DNA from: Prevotella sp. UBA6429
GTDB taxonomy: Bacteria > Bacteroidota > Bacteroidia > Bacteroidales > Bacteroidaceae
Direction of reading: 5' to 3'
Assembly (NCBI GenBank): GCA_002437285.1
Contig: DJOV01000114.1
Span: 1-26,058 of the forward strand
DNA: 26,058 nucleotides
Below the pieces are notes generated by a model that had not been told where the DNA came from, did no database searches, and worked only from the letters and a program-made list of their open reading frames with translations. Each line of letters opens with the position of its first letter. Position 1 is the stretch's first letter. This document shows, in pieces, positions 1 to 8,274 of this stretch. A program made the position numbers and the translations under genes.

Positions 1-89
1 TTTTTTATATACATTGTCCGCTTTTTTAATCACGCGCCATTCCCTATGCCTCCTACAGGATGGAGCACAAACCGCCAAAACGCCTCCAC

Positions 90-124
90 AAAAAACCGCC
101 CGACGCAACAGATGCGCCGGGCGG
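90..124 (-). terminator. Intrinsic terminator of the metallopeptidase-like gene
   Basis: An inverted repeat with 12-base arms (96-107 and 113-124), a 5-base loop and one A/C mismatch is followed, in the minus direction, by six T (the A run at 90-95). It lies about 50 bases past the stop codon at 173. A GC-rich stem plus a T tract is the classical intrinsic terminator. Confidence 0.85.
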
Positions 125-172
125 CTTGTTCGTATGGAGCAGGCAACGGGACGTCGCCTAAATCTGCGTGAC

Positions 173-2542
173 TCACTTCGCCACTTTCTTTCCGTTGACG
201 ATGTAGATGCCATGTCCGAGACGGCTCACGTCACTGGCCTTGCGACTCACGAGACGGCCATCGAGGGTGTAGATGCCCTCGCGCACGGCCGACTGGCTAT
301 CGGCCTGACGATCGGTGACGGTCTCGATGGCCATGGCAGCAGCGTTCTTGGCGCGCATCTGCGTCTCATCGAGAATCAGCCAGCGCTGGTTGGTAGCCGT
401 GTTGGCAAGACTGAATGTGGTGCGTGACAAGGCGGTGGCACTCGTCGACGACAGCGTCATCGGATTGCGGGCGGCGTGGCGCGTAATCCAGAAGCCGCGC
501 AGGCCGTCGTTATCGACGTTGACTCGGCCCTTCATGAGCTGGAAGTCCTGCTGCGCGGAGGGAGCGACATCCATCGCCTTGAACGAGGAACCGTCATAGG
601 TAAGGTACTTGCCTGTGGCGGCGTTGCGGAACTGGTAGTACTGGTTGTCAGGTGTGAACGTGATGTACCATGCGCAACTGTCGCAGGCCGCCAGTTCGTC
701 GGCGGTGCGCTGGCTGAGCGTCAGCGAACCGAAGTTGCCACGCTCGGCAAGGTACGACAGGTAACGACCGTTGCCCTCCTTCTCGTTGGTGATGTAATAC
801 TTCACGCCCTCCTGCTGCTCGAAGGCCCAGTAAGGCTCGGCATAGTGGCTCGACGTGTGCTCCAGGCCGTCCTCTCCGAGAGCCTGGCAGATAATGCTGT
901 TGCCATAGTAGAGCACGTCCGAGTGGTTGTCCTCATGAGCACCGTTGATGCCATAGGGCCACATGTGCTGGTAGTCGCCGTGGAGGTGAGAGCCTGTGGT
1001 GTTGTCCCAGAAGTCGATCACGGCCGAGACACGGTCGCCCAGCCAGTCACCCGAACCTCTTGGCGATCCGCTCACGTCCTGGCTGCCGCTGCGCAACACG
1101 CCGACCACGCTCCACTGCGTGTCGTTCCAAGGCACGAGACCCACGCCATGGAGCCACTCATGAAGGATGGTGCCCGTAGACTGGTAGGAGACATTGGAGC
1201 CCACGCGCACATAGCCGCCATAGGAGCAGTCGGCCGTAGGAGTGCCGGGATTGTAGCCCACATTGGGACGGTAGTCCTTGATCTCCGTCAGGTTGTTCCA
1301 GAGGTCGGTAGCCGTGTTCACGGCATTGGTGATGCGCGTGCGCACATCCTCCTCGCTGATGTCGCGGATGGTGGGCACGATGGTGCCCTTGGGGATGGTG
1401 TAGAAGCGGATGACATCGCCATAGGCCACATAGCCCTCCTTGTTCTCCACATAGGCACGCATGAAGTACTCTGTGGCAGGCTGCAGGTTCTTGAAGCAGT
1501 AGATGGTGCCATTGTTATCAAGCGTCGTGGTGTGCTTGGTATCGGCCACGGTGGGGTTGGGTTGCGTGCTGATGACGAAGCCCTGCTCAGCCACATCGGT
1601 CGTCTTGGCCGTGGTGCTCATGCGGCCGAATGCCATGGTGGCGCCGCGCACATAGCGCTTGTCGGTCACCACCTTGACCGACGAGGCCCACTTGTACTCC
1701 TGGGTGGCCGACATGAGGTCAGCCTTGGCCTGGAGCAAGTCGGCATAGGTGGCTTCAGCGTTGTCAAGCTGGGTCTGGGCCTCGCTGACGACAGCTCTCA
1801 GGTCTTCGGCGCTGGCACTCTCAGCATCGTCCAGCACGGCATTGGCCGCACTGATGGCTGCCTGCAGGTCGGCGCGCTTCAGCTCCATGTCGGAGGCGTC
1901 GAGCGGGGTCGAGCGCAGGATCTTCACCCAGTCGACGACGGGCAGGGCGTGAGGGGTCTGGCGTGCGCTGAAGCCGAGGCGAATGCGGCCGGCCACTGTC
2001 TGCGTGAGGGTGAACGAGATGGTGTCAGTAGACCACTCGTGTGCGGCAAAGGTCTTCTTGGAGAAAGGCACTCGCTTGCCCTCGCGTGTGTTGTAAGGAT
2101 GCCAAGCTGACGAGTTGGTGCTCAGCTGGTCATTGTCGGAAGCGTTGTAGACGGCTATTACCACCTTGTAGTCGCCGGCAGGAAGCTTCACGGAGTCTTG
2201 CAGGATATTGATACCGCTGGTGGTTGCCAGGCCGAACACCAGGCCACCGCCAGCCTCACCGTTGAAGCCTGCCGCTGGCACGCTGAGGTCCTCGACAGTC
2301 TTAGCCGTTCCCCATTGCCAGGTGCCCAGCACACCGACCTTGACAGCTGTAACGTCCCAATAAGCGACTGAGTGGATGCTGTTGGCCACCACGTTGCCCG
2401 TCTCGCCGGTCGCGTAGGTGAAGCCCTGGTCGAAACCAGCGTTCAGCAGATAGGCCGGTGTGACGTCATAATAGTCTTGCGCATAGGCGCCCGAGGTCAT
2501 ACCAGCCACTGCCAATGTAAGAAGTAAAGATTTAACTGACAT
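173..2542 (-). CDS. Secreted HExxH metallopeptidase-like protein with ricin-like domain and T9SS sorting signal
   Basis: A 789-residue exported protein of unassigned family. A signal peptide ends near AYA/Q22. Residues 22-210 form a beta-rich module that may bind ligand, 215-285 are Ala/Glu/Asp-rich and probably helical, and about 290-385 resemble a fibronectin-III-like domain. The putative catalytic part carries HEWLH at 461-465 followed by GVG, and a second conserved-looking motif HMWPYGIN beginning at H526. The metzincin third ligand is absent: the eleventh position of HExxHxxGxxH is Pro. H526 or a residue in 536-540 may complete a zinc site. Residues 580-720 look like a ricin-type beta-trefoil. 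The last 34 residues (GIYTLDGRLV, then GIYIVNGKK) are a short Bacteroidota T9SS C-terminal signal. I recall HExxH...WPYGLN proteins with ricin domains in other bacteria but cannot name the family. Peptidase activity is inferred. The gene diverges from the S46 peptidase gene. Confidence 0.8.
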   Translation of the reverse strand: MSVKSLLLTLAVAGMTSGAYAQDYYDVTPAYLLNAGFDQGFTYATGETGNVVANSIHSVAYWDVTAVKVGVLGTWQWGTAKTVEDLSVPAAGFNGEAGGGLVFGLATTSGINILQDSVKLPAGDYKVVIAVYNASDNDQLSTNSSAWHPYNTREGKRVPFSKKTFAAHEWSTDTISFTLTQTVAGRIRLGFSARQTPHALPVVDWVKILRSTPLDASDMELKRADLQAAISAANAVLDDAESASAEDLRAVVSEAQTQLDNAEATYADLLQAKADLMSATQEYKWASSVKVVTDKRYVRGATMAFGRMSTTAKTTDVAEQGFVISTQPNPTVADTKHTTTLDNNGTIYCFKNLQPATEYFMRAYVENKEGYVAYGDVIRFYTIPKGTIVPTIRDISEEDVRTRITNAVNTATDLWNNLTEIKDYRPNVGYNPGTPTADCSYGGYVRVGSNVSYQSTGTILHEWLHGVGLVPWNDTQWSVVGVLRSGSQDVSGSPRGSGDWLGDRVSAVIDFWDNTTGSHLHGDYQHMWPYGINGAHEDNHSDVLYYGNSIICQALGEDGLEHTSSHYAEPYWAFEQQEGVKYYITNEKEGNGRYLSYLAERGNFGSLTLSQRTADELAACDSCAWYITFTPDNQYYQFRNAATGKYLTYDGSSFKAMDVAPSAQQDFQLMKGRVNVDNDGLRGFWITRHAARNPMTLSSTSATALSRTTFSLANTATNQRWLILDETQMRAKNAAAMAIETVTDRQADSQSAVREGIYTLDGRLVSRKASDVSRLGHGIYIVNGKKVAK

Positions 2543-2581
2543 AAACTATTGGATAAAATAGATTGAAATTAGAATTTGCTG

Positions 2582-2589
2582 CAAAGTTA
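2582..2589 (-). promoter_or_regulatory. Predicted -7 element for the metallopeptidase-like gene
   Basis: Reading minus, this is TAACTTTG, an exact match to the Bacteroidota -7 consensus TAnnTTTG. It predicts a leader of roughly 35 bases before the ATG at 2542. I do not see a convincing -33 TTTG at the usual spacing. Confidence 0.55.
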
Positions 2590-2634
2590 CCACATTTTTC
2601 ATTATCACGATTCTTATGACAGACAAAAAAATCG

Positions 2635-2642
2635 TAATTTTG
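2635..2642 (+). promoter_or_regulatory. Predicted -7 element for the S46 peptidase gene
   Basis: TAATTTTG matches TAnnTTTG exactly and would give a leader of about 75 bases before the ATG at 2724. It sits about 45 bases from the opposing promoter at 2582-2589, so both genes could share one control region. No clear -33 box is visible. Confidence 0.5.
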
Positions 2643-2723
2643 CACTGTTAATATTCGGCCCGGCACACCCTGGAGTACTCTGCTCTCAGGGAAACGCGGC
2701 CTTTTCACATCAACCCATCAATC

Positions 2724-4844
2724 ATGAAATTGAAAAAAATCATCGCTCTGGCGGCCATGGTCCTGAGCTTGCCGGCTTCGGCCGACGAGGGCATGTGGAC
2801 GCTCTACAACCTGCCCACACAGGTCTACGACCAGATGTGCGGCTACGGGTTTCAGTTGCCCTATGGCAGTCTCTACCAGGGTGACCAGGCCGTGAAGAAC
2901 GCCGTGGTCAACTTCTCGGGCTACTGCTCGGGCGTAGTGGTCAGCCCCGACGGACTGGTCTTTACCAACCACCACTGTGGCTTTGAGAGCATCCGCTCCC
3001 ACTCCACCGTGGAGCACGACTACATGCTCAACGGTTTCTACGCCAAGAACTACAGCGAGGAACTGCCCAACGACAACATGTTCGTGGCCTTCATGGTCAA
3101 GCAGGAGGACGTGACGCCGCTGCTCGAGAAGGCGGGCTTCAGCAAGCTCGGCCGCGAGGGCAAGGCCGCCGCCGTCGACTCGCTCGAGAACATCATGACG
3201 CAGCAGGCCAAGGCACAAGACTCATCACTCTACGTGAGCATCGACGCCTTCTACGAGGGCAACCAGTGGATCGCCACGACCTACCAGCAGTTTGACGACC
3301 TACGCCTGGTCTTCACCGTGCCCAAGAGCATGGGCAAGTTTGGCGGCGAGACCGACAACTGGATGTGGCCCCGCCAGACGTGCGACTTCAGCGTGTTCCG
3401 CATCTACGCCAACCCGAAGACCAACGGCCCGGCCCGCTACTCAAAGGACAACGTGCCCTATCACCCCAAGCACTGGGCGCCCGTGTCGCTGCAAGGCTAT
3501 AAGGACGGCGATTTCGCCATGACGATGGGCTATCCCGGATCGACAGAGCGTTACCTCTCGAGTTACGGCATTGAGGAGATGCGCATGCGCAACGCCGTGC
3601 GCGCGCAGGCTCGCGGTGTCAAGCAGGACGTGATGGTGAGGCACATGAGGGCCGACGAGGCCGTGCGCATCAAGTACGACTCCAAGTTTGCCACCAGCTC
3701 CAACTACTGGAAGAACTCCATCGGCATGAACAAGTGCATCGACTCCATCGGACTCATCCAGCAGAAGCGCGACTACGAATATCGCATCAAGGCATACATC
3801 GACTCCACCGGCTATCTCAAGGACAGCCTCAACTTCGACACGCTCAAGGCCCTCTACGCCCAGAAGGCGACAGCCACACATGACATGCTGTTGCTCAGCG
3901 AGAGCTTCCTCCGCACCAACGAGCTCGTCACGCGCGCCATACAGGGCAAGCGCATGGGCAAGGTGGTGAAGGACGAGAAGAAGCCACGCAAGAGCTACCT
4001 GACCTTCGACGACGACCAGAAGACCTGGGACGCCAGCCTCGACAAGGAGGTGCTGGCCGTGGCGCTCAAGAACTACAAGGAGCACGTGGCCGACGCGCAC
4101 AACCTGCCCGCCTTCTACACCACCATCGCCACCCGATACGCTGGCGACTACCAGCGCTTCGTGGACGACGTGTGGAGCAAGTCGGTGCTCATGAAGACGG
4201 GCAAGCGCATCTACTTCAACAAGAAGGACTATGACAAGGATCCGGGCGTGAGACTGGGCAAAGAGCTGCAGGACATCAGCATGAACCTCTACGGCCAACT
4301 GGACAACAAGTCGCAACGCATCAACGACCTGGAGCGCATGCTCTGCGCTGCCAAGCTGCGCATGGAGGAGGACATGCCCCACTACTCCGACGCCAACTTC
4401 ACCATGCGCCTGAGCTATGGACGCGTGGGGGGATACGACATCGGCGGACAGCCCTCGGGCTACTACACCACGGCCGAGAGCATCGTCGAGAAGATGAAGC
4501 AGGGCGACAAGGGCGTCATCGACTACCAGGCCGAGCCGGTGATGCACCAGCTCATGGGCGCAAGCGACTATGGACGCTACGCCGACAAGACCACGGGCAA
4601 GATGCAACTCTGCCTGCTCACCAACAACGACATCACGGGCGGCAACAGCGGCTCGCCTCTCTTCGACGGGCAGGGACGGCTCATCGGACTGGCTTTCGAC
4701 GGCAACTGGGACAGCCTGGCCTCAGACATCATGTTCGACAAGGTGCTGGCACGCACCATCTCGGTCGACATCCGCTACGTGCTCTACCTCATGGACCGCT
4801 GGGGACACGCCGACCGCCTCTTGCAGGAGATCGGGGCCAAATAA
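2724..4844 (+). CDS. dpp7: S46 family dipeptidyl-peptidase, DPP7 type
   Basis: A 706-residue periplasmic serine exopeptidase that releases dipeptides from the N-termini of oligopeptides; S46 enzymes are about 700 residues. A signal peptide covers about 1-20 (ending PASA). The chymotrypsin-like triad is visible: H84 in TNHHCG, D221 in the WMWPRQTCDF segment and S642 in GNSGSP, with spacings like those of Porphyromonas DPP7/DPP11. Substrate class follows the residue 18 positions after the serine: Gly in DPP7 (hydrophobic P1), Arg or Ser in DPP11 (acidic P1). Here it is G660 in FDGNW, so DPP7 specificity is expected. The ATG at 2724 starts the signal peptide. The gene stands alone: the upstream neighbour diverges and the downstream one converges on a palindrome at 4912-4969. 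Its products would be dipeptides for uptake across the inner membrane. Confidence 0.93.
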   Translation: MKLKKIIALAAMVLSLPASADEGMWTLYNLPTQVYDQMCGYGFQLPYGSLYQGDQAVKNAVVNFSGYCSGVVVSPDGLVFTNHHCGFESIRSHSTVEHDYMLNGFYAKNYSEELPNDNMFVAFMVKQEDVTPLLEKAGFSKLGREGKAAAVDSLENIMTQQAKAQDSSLYVSIDAFYEGNQWIATTYQQFDDLRLVFTVPKSMGKFGGETDNWMWPRQTCDFSVFRIYANPKTNGPARYSKDNVPYHPKHWAPVSLQGYKDGDFAMTMGYPGSTERYLSSYGIEEMRMRNAVRAQARGVKQDVMVRHMRADEAVRIKYDSKFATSSNYWKNSIGMNKCIDSIGLIQQKRDYEYRIKAYIDSTGYLKDSLNFDTLKALYAQKATATHDMLLLSESFLRTNELVTRAIQGKRMGKVVKDEKKPRKSYLTFDDDQKTWDASLDKEVLAVALKNYKEHVADAHNLPAFYTTIATRYAGDYQRFVDDVWSKSVLMKTGKRIYFNKKDYDKDPGVRLGKELQDISMNLYGQLDNKSQRINDLERMLCAAKLRMEEDMPHYSDANFTMRLSYGRVGGYDIGGQPSGYYTTAESIVEKMKQGDKGVIDYQAEPVMHQLMGASDYGRYADKTTGKMQLCLLTNNDITGGNSGSPLFDGQGRLIGLAFDGNWDSLASDIMFDKVLARTISVDIRYVLYLMDRWGHADRLLQEIGAK

Positions 4845-4911
4845 GCGGCTCGGGGCAAGTTGCCCAAACGGCAAGACACACGGGGGTGGTGATCTACCAA
4901 TGAACACCTTC

Positions 4912-4969
4912 CAACAACCATTCAGGGGCCGTTCCTTCACGTGAAGGAACGGCCCCTGAATGGTTGTTG
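4912..4969. terminator. Perfect 58-base palindrome between convergent genes, probable bidirectional terminator
   Basis: The 29 bases 4912-4940 are the exact reverse complement of 4941-4969 with no spacer, centred on CAC/GTG. It lies between the converging stops at 4844 and 4994. There is no T tract on either side, so a terminator role is inferred from position and stem stability. A shorter hairpin (GGGC/GCCC, 4853-4865) precedes it just after the S46 stop. Confidence 0.6.
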
Positions 4970-4993
4970 CCAATAGCGGCAGATGTACCTACT

Positions 4994-5533
4994 TCAAGCC
5001 AAGGAGGCTATCTCGGCCTGCACCTCGTCGAGTGAGCGGGCCACGCGGATGTAGTCGGTCCAATGGCCGCGGATGAAGCCTCGGGCCTGCAGGTCGTCGA
5101 GCAGCGCCACCAGGGGCTTCCAGAAGTCCTTCATGTCGAAGAGGATGACCAACTTGTGGTGATAGCCGATGGTGTGGCTGGCCGCCACGGTGAATATCTC
5201 GTCGAGGGTGCCGATGCCACCCGGCAACGCCACCAGCACGTCACTCTGCGCCAGCATCAGGTCCTTGCGGTCGGAGAGATTGTCGCAGGCCACGTTGACA
5301 TCGAGGTATGACGAGGCCCGACCGCCTTGTTCCACCACACGGGGCACCATGCCTATCGTGGTGCCGCCGGCCTCGTGCACCGCACGCGCCACACACTCCA
5401 TCAGGCCCATGTTGCAACCGCCGAAGACCAGCTGGTGGCCTTCATGTCCTATCCATTGCCCCAACGCTTCGGTCATCTGGAAGTAATCGGGATCAATATG
5501 CTCATTGGCTGAGCAAAATACTCCTATTTTCAT
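4994..5533 (-). CDS. LOG family protein (TIGR00730), nucleotide 5'-monophosphate phosphoribohydrolase
   Basis: A 179-residue cytosolic Rossmann-fold protein. LOG enzymes hydrolyse nucleoside or cytokinin riboside 5'-monophosphates to free base plus ribose 5-phosphate; the old label lysine decarboxylase for this family is wrong. Visible motifs are GGCNMGLM (38-45), DRK at 88-90 and the signature PGGIGTLDE (104-112), which carries the phosphate loop and catalytic Glu. The frame stays open to a TTG at 5557, but a promoter -7 element (5555-5562) covers that codon, so I take the ATG at 5533 (MKIGVFCSA), which is where the Rossmann fold begins. It diverges from the DUF3943 gene and converges with the S46 gene. 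The physiological substrate in gut or oral Bacteroidota is not known to me. Confidence 0.9.
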   Translation of the reverse strand: MKIGVFCSANEHIDPDYFQMTEALGQWIGHEGHQLVFGGCNMGLMECVARAVHEAGGTTIGMVPRVVEQGGRASSYLDVNVACDNLSDRKDLMLAQSDVLVALPGGIGTLDEIFTVAASHTIGYHHKLVILFDMKDFWKPLVALLDDLQARGFIRGHWTDYIRVARSLDEVQAEIASLA

Positions 5534-5554
5534 AATTAATGGGTTTATCTGCAT

Positions 5555-5562
5555 CAAAATTA
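5555..5562 (-). promoter_or_regulatory. Predicted -7 element for the LOG gene
   Basis: Reading minus, TAATTTTG matches TAnnTTTG. The predicted transcript starts near 5548, after the upstream TTG, which supports translation from the ATG at 5533. Confidence 0.5.
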
Positions 5563-5595
5563 AGTCTTTTGGGCGAACCTACCAAAATAATTCCG

Positions 5596-5603
5596 TATTT
5601 TTG
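5596..5603 (+). promoter_or_regulatory. Predicted -7 element for the DUF3943 gene
   Basis: TATTTTTG matches TAnnTTTG. A TTTG at 5568-5571 lies 24 bases upstream, more than the usual 19-21, so the -33 assignment is weak. The leader before the ATG at 5676 would be about 65 bases. Confidence 0.4.
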
Positions 5604-5675
5604 CAGCGACAAGGTTGCCTATTCGCATGGAACCAACCGACAGCAATCGTCATAACACCTAACGCCAGCAACACC

Positions 5676-8117
5676 ATGAACAAGCCCATCGTCCTTCTCG
5701 CAACGCTTTTGTTGACCGTTGGCACCGGCATGCCATCACATGCGCAGACACCCAAGCGCACCCATAAGGGCGACCTGTCTCTCTCGATGGGGCACCGCAA
5801 CGCCGACTCCACGCGCACCCGCTCCGTGGAACTGGGCTTCACCGGCGCGGCCGACACGCTACGGGGCGTGTCGGTGCAGGTCATCGCCTCGGGATATGGG
5901 GTGACGCATGGCGTGCAACTGTCGGCCGTCAACAACTTTGCCTCCTACCTGCGCGGTGTGCAGGTGGCGGGATTTCACAATGTCACCACGCATCCCTTCA
6001 GGGGCCTCCAGCTGTCACTGGGGTCCAACATAGCCATGGGCATTCGCAAGGGCACACAGGTGAGCCTGTTGTCCAACGTGGCTTCGGGCAGCATGCGCGG
6101 ACTGCAGATGGGAGGATACAACTATGCCGACACACTGACCGGCTCACAAGTGGGCCTCATCAATGTGGCACTCGAGCATCCACACGGCGTGCAGGTCGGC
6201 CTCATCAATTATACACGAGACACGCGGGCCAAGAAGATTGGCCTCGTCAACATCAACCCGTCGACGCTCATCGACGTGATGGCTTTCGGGGGCAGTTCGT
6301 CGGCTGCCAACATCGCACTTCGCTTCCGCAACCGGTCCACATACAGCATCTTTGGCATCGGAACGCCCTACCTGGGACTCGACGGGCACTTCTCGGGAGC
6401 CGTCTACTATCGCTTGGGGCAGTATTTCCCGCTGAACCGGCGCTGGTCGCTGAGCGGCGATGTAGGCTTTGCGCACATCGAGTCGTTTGAGGGCAGCGAC
6501 GCCGAGCACCCCGAGCATCTCTACTCTCTCCAGGCCCGTCTCAACGCCGACTACAAGATCAACCGTCACCTGGGAGCGTTTGTCTCGGTGGGATACGGCA
6601 ACACGCGCCGATACTACCACCAGCGACATTTCAAGGATGAGCTGATCGCAGAGGGTGGCCTCACCTGGAGATGGAACCACCACAAGGACACCTACACGCC
6701 TGGCGCCAGGGTCAGTGGCGACACCACAAGCACCTTGCCGCTCGCCCTTTGGAACGACGGACGGGCCAACTTCTGGAAAGCGGCGGCAGAAGCCGCGGGC
6801 ATCAACGTGCTCGTGCATTGCTTCGACCGATTTGTCATGAACGAGGATTTTGCCAAGGTCACCTTCAAGACCATCGGACACAACATCAAGCATGGGTTCG
6901 TGTGGGACAACGACCAGTTCTCCACCAACCTCTTCGCGCATCCCTATCACGGCAACCTCTACTACAACGCGGCACGCTCCAACGGCCTGTCGTTCTGGCA
7001 GAGCGCACCTTACGCCTTCGGCGGATCACTCATGTGGGAGATTGCCGGTGAGCGCGAGCCGCCTGCCATCAACGACCTGATGGCCACCACCATGGGAGGC
7101 ATCTGCATCGGAGAGGTGACTCATCGCATCTCGGAGCTCATCCTCAACGACAGCACGCGTGGCTTCCGCCGCTTCCTGCGTGAGGCCGCCGCCACGCTCA
7201 TCAACCCCATGGGGGGCTTCAACCGCATCCTGGCGGGCAGCGCATGGAGGGTCAGGACAGACCACAACAAGTATTATGACGCCGCCAAGACACCACTCGA
7301 CTTCTCCGTGTCGACGGGCATACGCTACCTCAGCGACGACGGCGCACTCTTCCGGGGCGAATGGAACCCCTACCTGAACCTGTTCCTCGAGTATGGCAAC
7401 CCATTCCACTCCACCGGCACCAAGCCCTACGACTTCTTCACCCTGGAGGCTACTGTCGGCATGTCGAGCAACCAACCGCTCATCAACCGTCTGCACATCG
7501 TAGGCCGCATCTGGGGCAAGAGCATAGAGACCAACAGCGACATGGAGGCTGAAGTGGGCTTCTTCCAGCATTTCAACTACTATGACTCCAAGCCGGTGAA
7601 GGACGGGACGAAGCTCACGCCCTACCGCATCTCTGAAGCGGCGGCCGTGGGGCCGGGCATGTTGCTGCGCTTCCCCAAGGTGGGCGCACTCAGCCGACTG
7701 GAGCAACGGCTTTATCTCAGTGGCATCCTGCTGGGAGGAACGAAGAGTGACTACTACAATGTCATCGACCGGGACTACAACATGGGGTCGGGATTCTCGG
7801 TGAAGTCGAAGACGCAAATGGACTTCCGTGGCATCGGACGCTTCATCATCCACGCCAACTATTTCCGCATCTTCACCTGGAAAGGATACGAAGGCAAGGA
7901 CCTGGAGCACACTGACCCGCTCTACCTCAACGCGCAAGGCGACAAGAGCAACGCCGAGCTCATCGAGCTGGCGCCCATGTGGGAGTTTGACCTTCGGGGG
8001 CCCTTGAGCGTCACGTGGGGCGCTAGCTACTTCATCAGGAAGACGCGCTACGCCTACCACGACAATGTGGACGCCCGCACCTTCGAGACGCGATTGGGAA
8101 TCACCTGGCACATCTGA
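5676..8117 (+). CDS. Outer-membrane protein: N-terminal GxQ(V/L)-type repeats plus DUF3943 domain
   Basis: An 813-residue exported protein. The frame is open from 5505, but the ATG at 5676 opens a signal peptide (MNKPIVLLATLLL, cleavage after SHA) and lies behind a -7 element. Residues about 45-200 hold degenerate repeats of about 20 residues of the form G-x-Q-(V/L/M)-x-x-x-x-N (RGVQVAGFHN, KGTQVSLLSN, HGVQVGLIN, KKIGLVN), resembling the Leptospira LA_2272 surface repeat. About 400-510 match DUF3943: HPYHGNLYYNAARSNG from H422, then GSLMWE, INDLMATTMGG and IGE. The rest alternates hydrophobic and polar residues and ends in an aromatic-rich strand (LGITWHI), as in outer-membrane barrels. Function is unknown. 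The domain names are from memory of motif patterns, with DUF3943 the firmer. It converges with the Nudix gene. Confidence 0.82.
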   Translation: MNKPIVLLATLLLTVGTGMPSHAQTPKRTHKGDLSLSMGHRNADSTRTRSVELGFTGAADTLRGVSVQVIASGYGVTHGVQLSAVNNFASYLRGVQVAGFHNVTTHPFRGLQLSLGSNIAMGIRKGTQVSLLSNVASGSMRGLQMGGYNYADTLTGSQVGLINVALEHPHGVQVGLINYTRDTRAKKIGLVNINPSTLIDVMAFGGSSSAANIALRFRNRSTYSIFGIGTPYLGLDGHFSGAVYYRLGQYFPLNRRWSLSGDVGFAHIESFEGSDAEHPEHLYSLQARLNADYKINRHLGAFVSVGYGNTRRYYHQRHFKDELIAEGGLTWRWNHHKDTYTPGARVSGDTTSTLPLALWNDGRANFWKAAAEAAGINVLVHCFDRFVMNEDFAKVTFKTIGHNIKHGFVWDNDQFSTNLFAHPYHGNLYYNAARSNGLSFWQSAPYAFGGSLMWEIAGEREPPAINDLMATTMGGICIGEVTHRISELILNDSTRGFRRFLREAAATLINPMGGFNRILAGSAWRVRTDHNKYYDAAKTPLDFSVSTGIRYLSDDGALFRGEWNPYLNLFLEYGNPFHSTGTKPYDFFTLEATVGMSSNQPLINRLHIVGRIWGKSIETNSDMEAEVGFFQHFNYYDSKPVKDGTKLTPYRISEAAAVGPGMLLRFPKVGALSRLEQRLYLSGILLGGTKSDYYNVIDRDYNMGSGFSVKSKTQMDFRGIGRFIIHANYFRIFTWKGYEGKDLEHTDPLYLNAQGDKSNAELIELAPMWEFDLRGPLSVTWGASYFIRKTRYAYHDNVDARTFETRLGITWHI

Positions 8118-8185
8118 GGCGCCAGTGGGGAACCTGCAGGAGCCAAGACAAACAGAAACGAAGGAACGAAGGGACGATTACGAAA

Positions 8186-8226
8186 AAGCGCTTGCCTTCT
8201 CCCGATGAGGGGGATGGCAAGCGCTT
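8186..8226. terminator. Hairpin terminator between convergent DUF3943 and Nudix genes
   Basis: Perfect 11-base arms AAGCGCTTGCC (8186-8196) and GGCAAGCGCTT (8216-8226) enclose a 19-base loop that can itself pair (CTCCC with GGGGG). An A run at 8183-8187 gives a T run in the minus direction, and GTTTTG follows on the plus side, so it could serve both genes. Confidence 0.7.
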
Positions 8227-8274
8227 GCTTGTTTTGTCGTGTGAAAAGGCTTTTCTATCCGTGGCTTTCCACGG

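Noticed and set aside
476..2110. Long plus-strand open frame of 544 codons opposite the metallopeptidase-like gene
   Set aside because: Composition is Val/Ala/Gly/His-rich without domains or signal; it is the antisense shadow of a high-GC gene with clear motifs.
3441..4607. Minus-strand open frame of 388 codons inside the S46 gene
   Set aside because: Shadow of a gene whose catalytic triad is intact on the other strand; the translation is low-complexity Leu/Val/His.
4912..4969. Miniature transposable element
   Set aside because: There are no distinct terminal repeats around a core and no evident target-site duplication; the whole unit is a single palindrome between convergent genes.
4994..5533. 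Lysine decarboxylase annotation for the PGGxGTxxE protein
   Set aside because: This is the historical misannotation; the motif defines LOG-type phosphoribohydrolases.
7026..8111. Minus-strand open frame of 361 codons inside the DUF3943 gene
   Set aside because: No recognisable domain; antisense of conserved DUF3943 and barrel sequence.
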